Source: Sphagnum compactum (Eukaryota; Bryophyta; Sphagnopsida; Sphagnales). From it: 64,000 nt of DNA. The DNA lies in the NCBI GenBank assembly GCA_965153455.1, contig OZ234504.1:1612001-1676000 (forward strand). The letters run 5' to 3'. The notes beneath the pieces were generated by a model. It searched no databases. It saw nothing but the letters and a program-made list of their open reading frames with translations, and was not told where the DNA came from. Below are positions 10,377 to 31,117 of the stretch, one piece after another; the stretch's first letter is position 1; every line of letters begins with the position of its first letter. The position numbers were made by a program, and so were the translations under genes.

Positions 10377-12033
10377 GGGTTTTTACCAATAAAAAGGATA
10401 GACAAACTTTTGTGCATTTCTTGGTGAACTTGGAAAAAGAGGGTTCTAAATTGAAGTATATTTTTTTGTGTGTGCATAATAGGTTTTAAGTTATTTTATT
10501 TTTGTCTTTCTAGACACACGTGATAAGGAAGGGATTCAACCCATGGAAAAGGAAGGACTTTCCAAATGGGTTTCCTTTCAAGGAAACCAAGTGGATAGAT
10601 ATCCTAGTCCCCACTTTTAAGGGAGGATCTTCCATAGAGCTTTATATAAAGTTGGGCAAACATAACATTGGAAGGTTGTGTTTACCCAATTCATGGGTTT
10701 TAATGTGAAATATGGAATGTGAAACATGATTTTGCAACACAATTCAGCATGAAACCAATTTCATGCCAAGTTGTTGCATGTCACAAACCTGGTGCACCTT
10801 GCACACGTGAAGCTTGTCATCATATCTTACGAAGCTTTTTGCATTCTTTGTTTTGGGTTTTTGTTATGTATGAATTTAGATATCTTAATTTGTAAATAGT
10901 TATGGTTTCTTTCATTTCTTGGTCACTATTGTAAAAGAATTTTTTTTCATGACGGCTTTTGTTTTGTTGGGAGGAATGCGCTTTATAATGAAGGATTCAC
11001 ACTTGATTATTGTAAGATGGAACTCCTCTCCATATGATTTGTGATAACAATAGCATAATAATAGAACCATATCGCAAAAGAAAACAATAGTGGCTTGCAA
11101 ATTTCTACAACATTTGTGTATGCCATTGTTTTTATTATTACACCATGGGGAACAACTTTTATATTTGTATGTTACTTTTCCTGCCATGTAATGGATTGAA
11201 ACCAATAGTGTATTGAAATGTAATAGTGGTGGTGATTATAGTAAGTTTTTTCTCTATGCTTACCATTTTGTGATGATGTTTGTTTGTTCATTTGTTGATG
11301 ATGTGTTTTAGATCTTCTTGTTTATAAAAAAATTGTGTCTACAACATGAAACTACAAGTGCTATTGATTTAGAATGTGTAGGTTTTTTCAACATGTTCTT
11401 GTTTTTTTCCTCTAAACCCTAAGATAACACCTATAGCAGTGATTAATGTACATTGGGTAGCTAATGGGTGGAAAAAAATGTTGTTGGAAAGGAATTCATG
11501 TTGAGTTTTCAAATTTTGGTCCCTTATTGTAGGATGTTGCAAACAACAGCCAAAAGATGATGAAGCACCAAGTAGGAGGTGAAAATGGGGCCCAATAGGC
11601 CACCACTTTAAGAAAATTTCAACTCTTCATGAAATGATGTTTTCATTGCTAAAAACACATATCTTTGCCATGATCTTGAAGGGAAGAAAAAGGAGGATTC
11701 TAACGCAAAGATCAAATACACAATAATTATCAAAAGGTAAAAACAAGACAACTAAAAACCATAAATATTCTTACAACTTTCTATGTGATTGTGTTTAGTA
11801 TATTCATATTTGTTTCACAATGATTATCAATGAAATTAATCATGTCAATTATAATTATATTCGAATTGTGTTTATAGGCCTTGCATAGTGATTGGAATAG
11901 AAAAACTCATTGAAATGACTTCAATGGTGATCACCTAGACCCTAATTTATTGACATAATGTTAGTTCTTTAAGTTAGAACTACAAAAGAGTTGCAACTTT
12001 ATTTTGGGACTAAACCAAAAAGTGTTGACACAA

Positions 12034-12187
12034 CACTACAACAAAAGGTGTCCATGTACACCAAATGATTTCACTGGATTTTGAGTAAATTCACTGGTTG
12101 TAGTGAACGGGGACCAGTGAAGAAGTAGTGAATTCACTGGTCTAGTGAACGGGGACTAGTGAACTGCACCCACATTTTGTAGTAGTG
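12034..12187. mobile_element. 154-bp CACTA-like MITE, copy 1
   Basis: The element starts CACTACAACAAAAGGTGTCC and ends ACATTTTGTAGTAGTG, so its termini begin and end with CACTA/TAGTG as in CACTA superfamily elements. The interior carries two copies of an AGTGAACGGGGAC motif. It matches copy 2 at 41850-42003 (opposite orientation) over its full 154 bases with about 8 differences by eye. No transposase fits in it, so it is non-autonomous. The flanking trinucleotides CAA and AAC do not give a clean duplication. Confidence 0.85.
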
Positions 12188-14048
12188 AACTTGATCTTTT
12201 TCTTTTTTTAACTTGATGATGTAGCATGTACTCCACACCACATGTTTTGTGTTCCAATTTTTTTTGTGACAAACCAATCAAAGTGGCTCCTTTCCACAAA
12301 AAAATGAACAATGGGAAACATTCAAAACTTAATTAATAAAACTAACAATAAATGACATATCAAACTAAATATAATAACAAGTTCAAGTGTTTGTGTGTTG
12401 TGTGCAATGGGCATGGAAATGTGTATAAATAATGGAGCATTCCAAAATAGCCCAACTCTTGTAATTGGATCACATAAGCATTACACCAATACATTCAATC
12501 ATGTTAATAATGTGTTAATTTTCATTCAAGATTCAAATTGAAGTTGTCCTTGTTTGGAATGTATTTTTTGCACATGGTGTTAGATATTTTCATTATGGAT
12601 TAAAAATGTTGAAACAAATATTGTACTGTGAGAATAAAAGCAAAATCAGCAAAGGCATATGCATCAATGTGGTGTTTGTTATATAATAATTTTTATAATT
12701 AAATGGGGAGCTTTGACATATTGGGGTGTCAAACAACATGATGAAATTTGATTGGAGGTTATATTATAGCCCCTTCAAAGTTGCATAATTATTTCGAGGT
12801 GAAATTACCTTCTTGGATTTTGACTTTTGAATTATATGTATTGGATTGTCTTTTGGTTTTACTTGACTTCTTATTTTGTAATGAGTTGTTTTGGCATTCA
12901 AACGCCAAACATAAATGACCCGATGATTTTTTTGGTTTAAAATTTTGCCAAAATGCAAAAAATAACAAAAAAAGAATATTTTGTCACAAAATTCCCTTTT
13001 AAAAAAATTACCAATTCTTTTTTTAAATTGAAAACTTTTCACAAAATTTGGACTTTGACTTTAGTTTGGTAGATTTTTTTCAAATAGTTTTCCATTATTA
13101 GCTCAAGCATGTTGCCACTTAATGCAAAATCTTTCTTTAGATGTTAACCAATCACACAACATTAAAAAACGTCATGTATTTAGTTAATTTTGGACATTTG
13201 AAAAGTTTTAAATCAACAATTGATCATTTGAAAATTGAAAGTTTTGAAAGAAACTTTGATTTGGGGCCCATGACTAGATGATGCAACAATAGACATTAAT
13301 AATGTTTTGCTGCACTAAATGAATTAACAAATAAATGTTAACAATGTTTTGATCAAATTTAGTACAAAATTGATCCTAGCCACCAAAAAACTTTAAATCC
13401 AAAATTAGCTAAGTACATGTTGAATTGAAAATATACATTATTAAAATAACCCCTCTAATTCATATTACTCACTATATGTTATTTATTAACTTGATGTTTT
13501 CAACATTTGATTACTCAAGTTAGTAAAAATTTATGTTGGCATAATGTTGATATACACATACAAATGTATATCATTTATAACCTTCAAAAAATGTTTTCAC
13601 AAATTGCAAAATCTTGAAGTAAATAACGTTTTTACATGGAATGAACATGAAAACTCATAACTTTTAAATAGGCCTCAATTCATAAAAACATTTCCACATC
13701 AATTGAAAAATATGTCATCATTTTTCATGCATTGTTTGCACTTTATTCATGTCTTTTAATCAATCTTCTTTTGAATTCCAATGTATATTGGGTCACCAAA
13801 TGGGATTATCCAAAATTGTTTATTAATGAAAAAATATTAGTTAATCCCATTAAAAAAAAATTAAACCTATTTTCTCCATGTGTAATTGATGATTTTGTGC
13901 ATAATTGGAACATGAAAACATATAGAGTTAAATGTTGGCCTTTTTTTTGTTGGTTTCCCTTTCTTGTGTGGTGCAAAAGGTTAGTTAACAATCAAGTTTT
14001 TCATCTTCCATTGTAATTTGCAACTTGCAATTTTTCTAGTGTTATTGC

Positions 14049-14412
14049 AATACCTTGGCCAGTTCAGCACTAATTATATTATTTATGTTTTTTTTCAATT
14101 TTTTTAGTAATTACTACATGATTGTGTGGAAATTTTTGGAAATCCTAGCTATTACATGTCAAAAATGTTCCCTAGGCAAGTAAGGTAATTTTGTAAGATC
14201 CCTAGGGCAAAAGACATAATCCAATCAAATCTCTGAAAGGGAGGGAATTATTTTGTAAGGCATTGATTACCTCGGTTGTTACATAATGTGAGTCCCTAAC
14301 AATAGGGACTTACCTTATACAAAAACCATTCTTTGTTGAAATGAACATTGAATTGAATTTTTAAAAATTAATTAAATATTTGATAGTTGATTGTTGAATT
14401 GGCCAAGGTATT
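14049..14412. mobile_element. candidate MITE with about 20-bp terminal inverted repeats
   Basis: The left end starts AATACCTTGGCCAGTTCAGC. The reverse complement of the right end (14392-14412) starts AATACCTTGGCCAATTCAAC, giving 13 perfect bases and about 18 of 20 overall. The 364-base length and AT-rich interior fit a MITE. I could not identify a convincing target-site duplication, so the superfamily is open. Confidence 0.5.
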
Positions 14413-15145
14413 ATGATATTGAATGATCATTGGGGTTTACCATCTATTAATAATTGGTATTTATTGATATGTTTGCATCAATGTTATGTGGATATTCGAA
14501 TGGCAAAACTAGAATTCAACGTTGTTAATAAAATCAAATATCCACTCAAGATTGGTTTGCATTCAATTCATCAACATGATAAATGTTCATTGTTTTATGA
14601 TCCCTTCAATGAATGGGAAAGGACATATGGAGTGATTCATATTAATTAGTTGTGGGCAGCCCCAAAGTTCAATTTTTTTTCCTTTTTTGATGGGCATGAT
14701 TGATTCACCTATAATGAGAAAACATTTTTAATTTTGGATAGTCTTGAAATAGATATAATGTTTTCGTTTTGGGCTATCTATAAAGGTTACAATAATAGAG
14801 TATATGGCAAAAGACATGGGATAAAAGTGAGGTGCTATTGGGAACATGTTGAGGATCACATTAGAGGCTTCATGGTGGGAACTTGATGGGAACACATTTA
14901 AAACAACTAAAATTGCCCCACCTCACCCAAAAGAAAAAAATTGGGGACTTTTGAATGCATGATGATTCACCCTAGTGGTTATCAAAAACTTCTATGCAAT
15001 TAATTGCCATTTCTGGCTAAGGCTAATAGCAAGGGCATGAACTATGAAATATAATGTTACATGGTGCACATTAGTGGAAATGTCATCATTGTTGAGCCCT
15101 AATGATTTATTTCCTAGTATCATTTTAATTTAATGTTCCAATCAC

Positions 15146-15189
15146 ATTTGGTGTTAAAGACTGTAATGTTAAGTCCTTTAACACCAAAT
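15146..15189. repeat. 44-nt perfect-stem hairpin
   Basis: ATTTGGTGTTAAAG and its exact reverse complement CTTTAACACCAAAT flank a 16-base loop. It may be a remnant of an inverted-repeat transposon; no gene lies near it. Confidence 0.6.
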
Positions 15190-17283
15190 TAGTTGTATAG
15201 GACTTAGCCTACTTACCATAAAGTACAATGTTAAACTAGTTTTTAAAACTCCTCGTTCTCAATGTTAACATTGAATTGCAAAGCCTTTTGGGCTACTAGC
15301 TAACATTACCATTTTAATTGGAAATCTAAGTTTTTTTTTATAAATTTGATGTTAAATTACCATGCTCTTAGCATTTCCTTAACATTCTTTTAACACCAAT
15401 TGCCACATAAACAATTGCATCATATTTGATGTTAACTAACATTTTATGGGTGAATCTTACAAAATTTGAAAAATCCTAAAAATGGAATTATGGATAATTT
15501 ATCATTGAGTGTGAATCCGCCTTAACCATTTTTAACTCCACAAGTTGCATGTGCAAAAGAAAAAAAGTTGATTCAAGATATGGACTTACTTTTTTCAAGT
15601 CACACTTAAAATGAACAAAAAATTTATTTCACCCTTGGAACATTCAAGGCCAACTCTATCATTAATTTATATCATTTTTTGCAAATCACAAATGTCATTC
15701 AATAGATGCAAACTTCACCATTATAAGTTGAACATGTCAATCATCTTGATTCTTTTCAAAACAATGAATATCAATTGTCATCCAAAAAATGTAAACTTCA
15801 ATATTCATCTCAAATTGAATGAAAACTTTTTTTTTCCTCCTTTCCATTTTTTTCAATGGTATATTACAACAAAAATTGACAAGTTTACATCACATATTCA
15901 CATCATATCACCAATTATGTTTTAACATTTACATAATAAAATCTAAACACAAGGCATCAAGATATGTATCAATATTGAATACTAGTTAACACTTGCATCA
16001 TAAATAAATGTTATATTAATAATCATTACCAACAAAAGTTAATGTTCATTTTTGCTTGGCTAATCATTAAAATATTTGCATTTTGAACATTTCAAATGAA
16101 GATTGTATGTGTTTTTTTCCTTTCATTTGTTTATATTAATAATCTATAAAATTGAAATTGTGAACAAAAGATATGAAATAAAATGTGATGACTAGGAACT
16201 ACAACAATTTCATATCTTTTGTCCAATATAAAAAGATCTTTATTCTTTCACACATATGTGCCATTTCCTCACCATTCTTTGTTTTTTCTCCTTTTCCCCA
16301 AAGAGAAAACGATCTTTTTAATGCATGTTGCTTTAGTAAAATTTATATTTTTAACAAACATTTTATTTTGGAATTGGCCTTATTTTGAACCTAGAATTGA
16401 CAAGTCTTCTCAAGATTAAAATTACTAGATCCAAAACCAACAATTAAGAAAGGTTGAAACCAATGGGTTTTGATTTTTTGAATTTTCCTTGATCCCAAAA
16501 TGGACATGTCATCCATTTTATAAAAAACATTAAACTTGAACCTAATAGTTATTTTTAAATACCAAGAATTGATCAACACTGATTTAAACATCAGATTTCA
16601 AACAAAATATTAGCTCTTAAATATATGAACAACACTTGGGCTCAACACCATTAGGGACAATCAAATAACAAAAATATGATTTGTTGTTGTGAAAATTTAG
16701 TTCTATTCATTATGCTACCATTGTGGTTCATCGTTGGTTCAAATGTAAGGTGCATCCTAGATGTTATCCTAGCAATTAATTGAAGTTATGGCCAAAAACA
16801 TTTTGAGTTCATGTGAATTTTAAAAGAAAATTTGGCAAGTCCCAAAATAAAAGCTTTTATTCTAAAGATAAAAAATATGGAACGCTTACCCTTCCAAAAG
16901 GAACAAAAAACCACGAAAACTTAAAATTCTTTTCGTGATTGTTTTTAAATTACGGGTTTTTTTTAATGATGTTCAATTTTTTTTTTATCACATTAAACAT
17001 CACATTCACACCATGTCATCGCATAACATTACATACACTAGTGTTGATATCGTAAACAATATTTCTGTGTACATGAAAAAAACGCAAATGTCACCATCAT
17101 AACCACCAACAAAAAATGTTGAAGTTTCATAATGTCAACACATTTCATACTTTAAAAAAAAATGGAAAAAAAAAAATCCCTCTTTCATTTTGTTATGCAA
17201 GAAAATATTTGAAATCATGATAATAAATTTACAAGAAAATCTATCGTTTAGGTTGCATGTTTTTTAAACTTTCAAGAAAGTAA

Positions 17284-17580
17284 TGCAACCCAAAAAATTC
17301 AATTCAACGATATTAAATTCAATTCAAACAAATTTGAATTGATTTGAATTTCAAATCCAATCCAATTCAATTTAAATTGCATTTGGTGAAATTCAATTTC
17401 ATTTCAACCAAATTCAATCAAGTTGATTTTGGGAATTTGATTAATTTTAACCAAATTGAATTGACTTTGGTTTGGATTGAATTTCAAATCAAATTCAACC
17501 AATTTGAATGCAAAATTCAATTTCAATTATAGCTAGATTTAAAATTCAGCAAATTGAGAAAATCAATTGAAAATTGAATT
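17284..17580. repeat. low-complexity AATTCAA/TTGAATT palindromic block
   Basis: About 300 bases are built almost entirely from alternating AATTCAA and TTGAATT words and variants with ACCAAATT. Because the words are reverse complements of each other, the block can fold back on itself in many registers. The 62-residue open frame in it is a by-product. Confidence 0.7.
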
Positions 17581-18382
17581 TGAAAAGGCCAACAAGAATA
17601 AAAAGAGGCATAAATATTTCAATTGGGTTCACACAATCCTTCATATGGTCATTGACATTTTGTCTAGAATTATTTCACGTTTTATTAATTTCAAACTGAC
17701 AAACCTTACAATAATTTGATTTTTTTAATTGTTGATATTAAAATTGCTAAATCAAAAAACTTAAGTTAAATTAATTATTTAGCATTCATCTGTTGAATTT
17801 GTCAAGATTCTATCATACACATAACATGGACATGAAAAAACACATATCTAATTTGCGTTTTCGTATCACATGCGTTTTTGCATCCATGTTAATGGGTAGG
17901 AGAAAAGATTGAAATAGTTTAAGTTGGCAAAGTTAGGTATGAAATACGAATGACACAAATAACAATAATTTCTATTTGGGTTGAATTGTTTCACATTACT
18001 AGTGGAAAATAATTAATTATTTTTTGTCAACATAATAATTTTGTTGTGATCAATTTTGTCTTTTCAAAAGATAAAATTTTATGAATTTTGATATATAAAT
18101 CATTTTGTTTCATTAATATTTTTATACATTTTTTATTTGATAAGAAAAATGTCAATGAAAGTTTGATTCATTAAAATAAGTTCACAACAAGATACAAATA
18201 ATTTTTAAAAAATTTAAATTAAATTGAAAAGACATAAAAATACAAACATGAATGACACAAATAACAATATTTTTGTTATATAAATGTAACATATAAAAAG
18301 TTAAGTATTTTTATAACGTTGAATTACTTAACACTTACAAGACTAATTCTCTTCATGTTCCCCATTGACCGTTTCTTTGGCC

Positions 18383-18474
18383 GGTCGTTCGTTCGCTCGT
18401 TCGTTCGTTCGTTTTTTTAGTTCATTCGTTCGTTGTGGAGTTCTTTTGTTCGTTCGTGCGTTCATTCGTTCGTC
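18383..18474. repeat. (GTTC)n microsatellite
   Basis: Two interrupted runs of GTTC/GTTCGTTC tetranucleotides lie here, about 0.8-0.9 kb upstream of the FAN-like start codon and at the boundary where AT-rich DNA changes to GC-richer promoter-like DNA. Confidence 0.8.
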
Positions 18475-18736
18475 GTCTTCGCGAGCTCGCTGTTTTTAGG
18501 GCTTGGTGGAATGCAGTGTGCGGGGTGGGGAGGGAGATTGCAAGCGGCAGTGGTCGGAATCTGGTCGTCGCGCGATCTGCAATTCTTCGATCGTCCAGGA
18601 ACATAGCGGTGGTGGGTGACGCCAGACAAATTTCCTGGACAAAAGTCTGCTGGCACCCAAAGTGGCACATGGGTTAGACGGGAATGAGCTTCTCTGGTTC
18701 TTTACTCGTGGGAAGACAAGCAGTGGTTGGTCGAAC

Positions 18737-18738
<2 letters not shown>

Positions 18739-18768
<30 letters not shown>
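18739..18768. repeat. (GA)15 microsatellite in 5' region of FAN-like gene
   Basis: Fifteen uninterrupted GA units lie about 500 bases before the FAN-like ATG. As at the ANTH gene, a GA tract marks the probable promoter or leader. Confidence 0.9.
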
Positions 18769-18771
<3 letters not shown>

Positions 18772-19273
18772 AAGATGGGTACCTATTATTGGTGCTGATT
18801 GTACTGTTGCAGACCAGAATCTGTCAAAAGGTGATAAAAGAAAAGTTAATGATTCCATGTATGGCCGTAGAAAACAAGGAGAAACACAGAATGTAGTGGT
18901 TTCTGTAAGAGTCCTAAAAGCCAAGACACAAGAAACAGAAACAAAGATAGGTATACGAGAGAATGCTTCACAATCAGAGCTGAAATTCTTTTTGTTTTAC
19001 TGGAAAATTGGCTGTTGAGAATTGGGTCATCATCACCATCATCTTCCTCGGAGGAGATTTGCAGGGCGAATGAAGTTCGAGCCGGGAGATCCAATTTTCT
19101 GATTTTCTGATGGGCTCATGAGGTGACATACATTTTGCAGCTGTAATCATCACCACCACCATCATCATCAGCTTCTTCCGCTATGATATTCAGATCACTA
19201 CTGTGTAGTAATAATTTTCAAGCTTGGGTTGAAGAAGCTGCTGTCAAGGGAACAAGAACAAGATACGAGAAAA

Positions 19274-28703
<9,430 letters not shown>

Positions 28704-31117
28704 TACTTTATGCATCTGAAGCAGCATCACACAAGTTCAGTACTCTCAACTGCTAAGTGATTGGGTGCTATGGTAGAGAGGGGTGTATGCAGCTGATTCT
28801 TGCATATTGCTGGTTAATTCAAACAAGAAGTGGCTTTGAGTTCAGTTTGCTATTGTGGGCATCCCCCCCCCCCCCCCCTCCTCTCTCTCTCTCTACATTG
28901 ATGTAGTACAAATTACTTTCAATTGTTTAGCCCCTTTCTATCTCCATTCAATCCTAACAGTTTCAACCTTGTTAGGATGTTCTTTGATTAATTGTTGAGA
29001 ATTTGGATCAGAAAGTTCCCATTGACAGCCACTTGGCTGCATATATCAACAGATGTGCCAATGTTTTTGCTTTTGTAGAAATGGCCCACACTTTGAGAAT
29101 CTGCAACTCCTGAGAAAGCACAGCCTATCTGCACAAGTTGTGTGGTCAGTCATTCAAATGGGATGAGTCTGTCAGTCAGTGATTAGGTAGCATCTATGAG
29201 AAGGGGAGAGTCACAGGATTGCAGAAGAGGTGATACCTTTGGAGATGCTTGGGCTATTGGCTGGGGCCTCCCATAATGCCAACTCCAAGATCATGTGGGG
29301 CCAGCAGCTCTTCAACAGTTATGGCTCACCTTCATTATATAGGGCAAACAAATTTGTAGTGTTTCCATTTGTTCTTTTGCAAACAGAAGGATAGCAGGTC
29401 CTCCTGGTTTCTGTGTTGAGTAGTTTTGGCATTCATTACTAAAATCATATACAAACAAACCGAGCTCTTTTCATTTGCCTTGAGATCCTGTCTTTCACTC
29501 CCTTGCTGCCTTCATTGTATGTCCCTTGGCCACTTTTCAATTCCATAGTCCTTCTGCACAGTTGGGCCTTTCAAATGGACCTCAAGCTCAATGGAAGCAG
29601 AGCTCTTGTGGTCACTGTGACAAATCTCCATTGATGGGAAAACATTTCTGGAGATGAGCTATTGCAGAATCCTCCACAAAATTTCAGAAAGGTCACCAGT
29701 TCTTAAACAAATCTTTTAACTGCATACTACAACTAGTGAGTACAGCCGTTGTGAGAGAGCCTCAGCAGCTAAAAGCAGAAGGAAAGTACCTGCTCATCAC
29801 CAGCATCAAGAAGCAGATGCAAACTTCTATCATGGAAAATCCTATTCATTTCAGCTGTGAAAGCTCATATTGCATAAGATTTGCAGGATTCCTAGCAAGA
29901 ATGGCTTGCAGCCTTCCTGGTCCTTGTCCTTACAGAACCAATTCTTTGATTTTAACTTCTGCTCTTTCTGAACTTACCTGCTGTCAACTTGGATCAACTT
30001 GCATGGAAAGAATGACAATCACTTTGCAACATTTTAAGAACACCTAATCAAAATGAAGATCAGCATAAAAATCCCAATGCTTCAAAGCACGGTTACCAAA
30101 CAAGGTTAAATTGCCCTCCTGACAGACTATTTGGTAACCCTAGGTATCATCAGTCAGGGGCTCGGACAGGGATAATGCAGAACATGCCAAATACCTGCTG
30201 CTGTTTTCACCATGTGGTTTCATCACAAGATGATGGTCAATTTCCATGGATCAGAGTCAAATGTGGTCCAAAAAGCCCCATCAAACTCCAGATCAGAGGG
30301 ACAAGAACCCTATAAAACAACTCCAGCATTCAGCAGTAGGAGTTTGAAACCTTTCTGCATTAAACAATTTCAGAACCAGCTTATAGTTTAAACCTCAACA
30401 AAGTGCCTGGTTGAAACTTCAAAGAACCCATAAACAATTACTACCTTAACTGAAGTGCAATGAGTCCCAAACAATGCCCAATTTGAGACAATTGCGATCT
30501 TGATTCTTAGCCGGACCATAATCAGTCAACTTGGTACAATTTCCGTTTGTGACTGCTCAATCCTACCATCCAAAATGGGAAACACAACACTAGCCTGGTG
30601 GGTCTAGCATTGAATGCACCAATTTTTTGGTGTTATTATGGTTTTGTGCATTCTGCATGTGAGGGTCAAGTGCAGAGACTTCCCTCCTGACAGATTTTGG
30701 CAGGCACAGTAAAGCCTGTACTCATTTTAACACCTACATATGTACACAGACTACTGCATCATGCCTGCCCCCTTGGAAAACCCCTGCATGCTAAAACCAG
30801 CTCCAATCCTAAACTCCTTGAGGAAAAAACCTCCTGACTAATGCATGCCAACCATTATGGCTGGACATGTATAAAAGGACCCAACCAGCTACTGAAGAAC
30901 CCACACAGATGCAGGTCTCAGCTGGAACCTGCACAAAATTGCCAATAAGTGAGTTAGTGCAGCCAAGGGTACGTCCACAAAACTAAAGACAATGACCTCA
31001 CAATTGTGAAGCATCCTCGTATTGTAGGCACACAACGGTGAGTCTGATTAAAACCCTGGAGCACTGCACAATAGCATAGGGCCACCAAACTTATATAGTT
31101 GTGTATACATGGCAATT
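28704..31117. other. convergent 3' intergenic region of FAN-like and PEX19 genes
   Basis: The FAN-like gene ends at 28703 on the plus strand and the PEX19 coding exon ends at 31118 on the minus strand, so the genes converge. The region should hold both 3' untranslated regions. A 16-base C run followed by CT repeats sits at 28863-28894. No other gene or RNA is recognised; the open frame at 29736-30047 lacks an ATG start and protein-like features. Confidence 0.5.
28863..28894. repeat. poly-C run followed by CT microsatellite
   Basis: Sixteen C residues are followed by TC repeats, in the probable 3' untranslated region of the FAN-like gene. Confidence 0.85.

Larger units (their letters stand above)
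8512..12033. other. GST 5' flank and gene-poor AT-rich DNA
   Basis: The first about 300 bases upstream of the GST start are GC-richer and contain CGCG words, as expected for its promoter and leader. Beyond about 8900 the DNA becomes AT-rich with poly-A and poly-T runs. No gene is recognised. Small tandem repeats at 9944-10050 and 10205-10376 are listed separately. Confidence 0.5.
12188..18382. other. AT-rich gene-free stretch
   Basis: About 6 kb of AT-rich sequence contains many short open frames but none with recognisable protein composition. It holds a MITE candidate at 14049-14412, a hairpin at 15146-15189 and a low-complexity AATTCAA/TTGAATT block at about 17284-17580. The frames at 13732-14016 and 14413-14649 flank the MITE candidate and were not recognised. 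Confidence 0.5.

Noticed and set aside
13732-14649. Two plus-strand ORFs of 94 and 78 residues
   Set aside because: No known family, AT-rich, isolated, and they flank a MITE candidate; protein-like composition is not convincing.
29736-30047. 103-residue ORF between the FAN-like and PEX19 genes
   Set aside because: No ATG at its start, no recognisable motif; it lies in convergent 3' flanking DNA.
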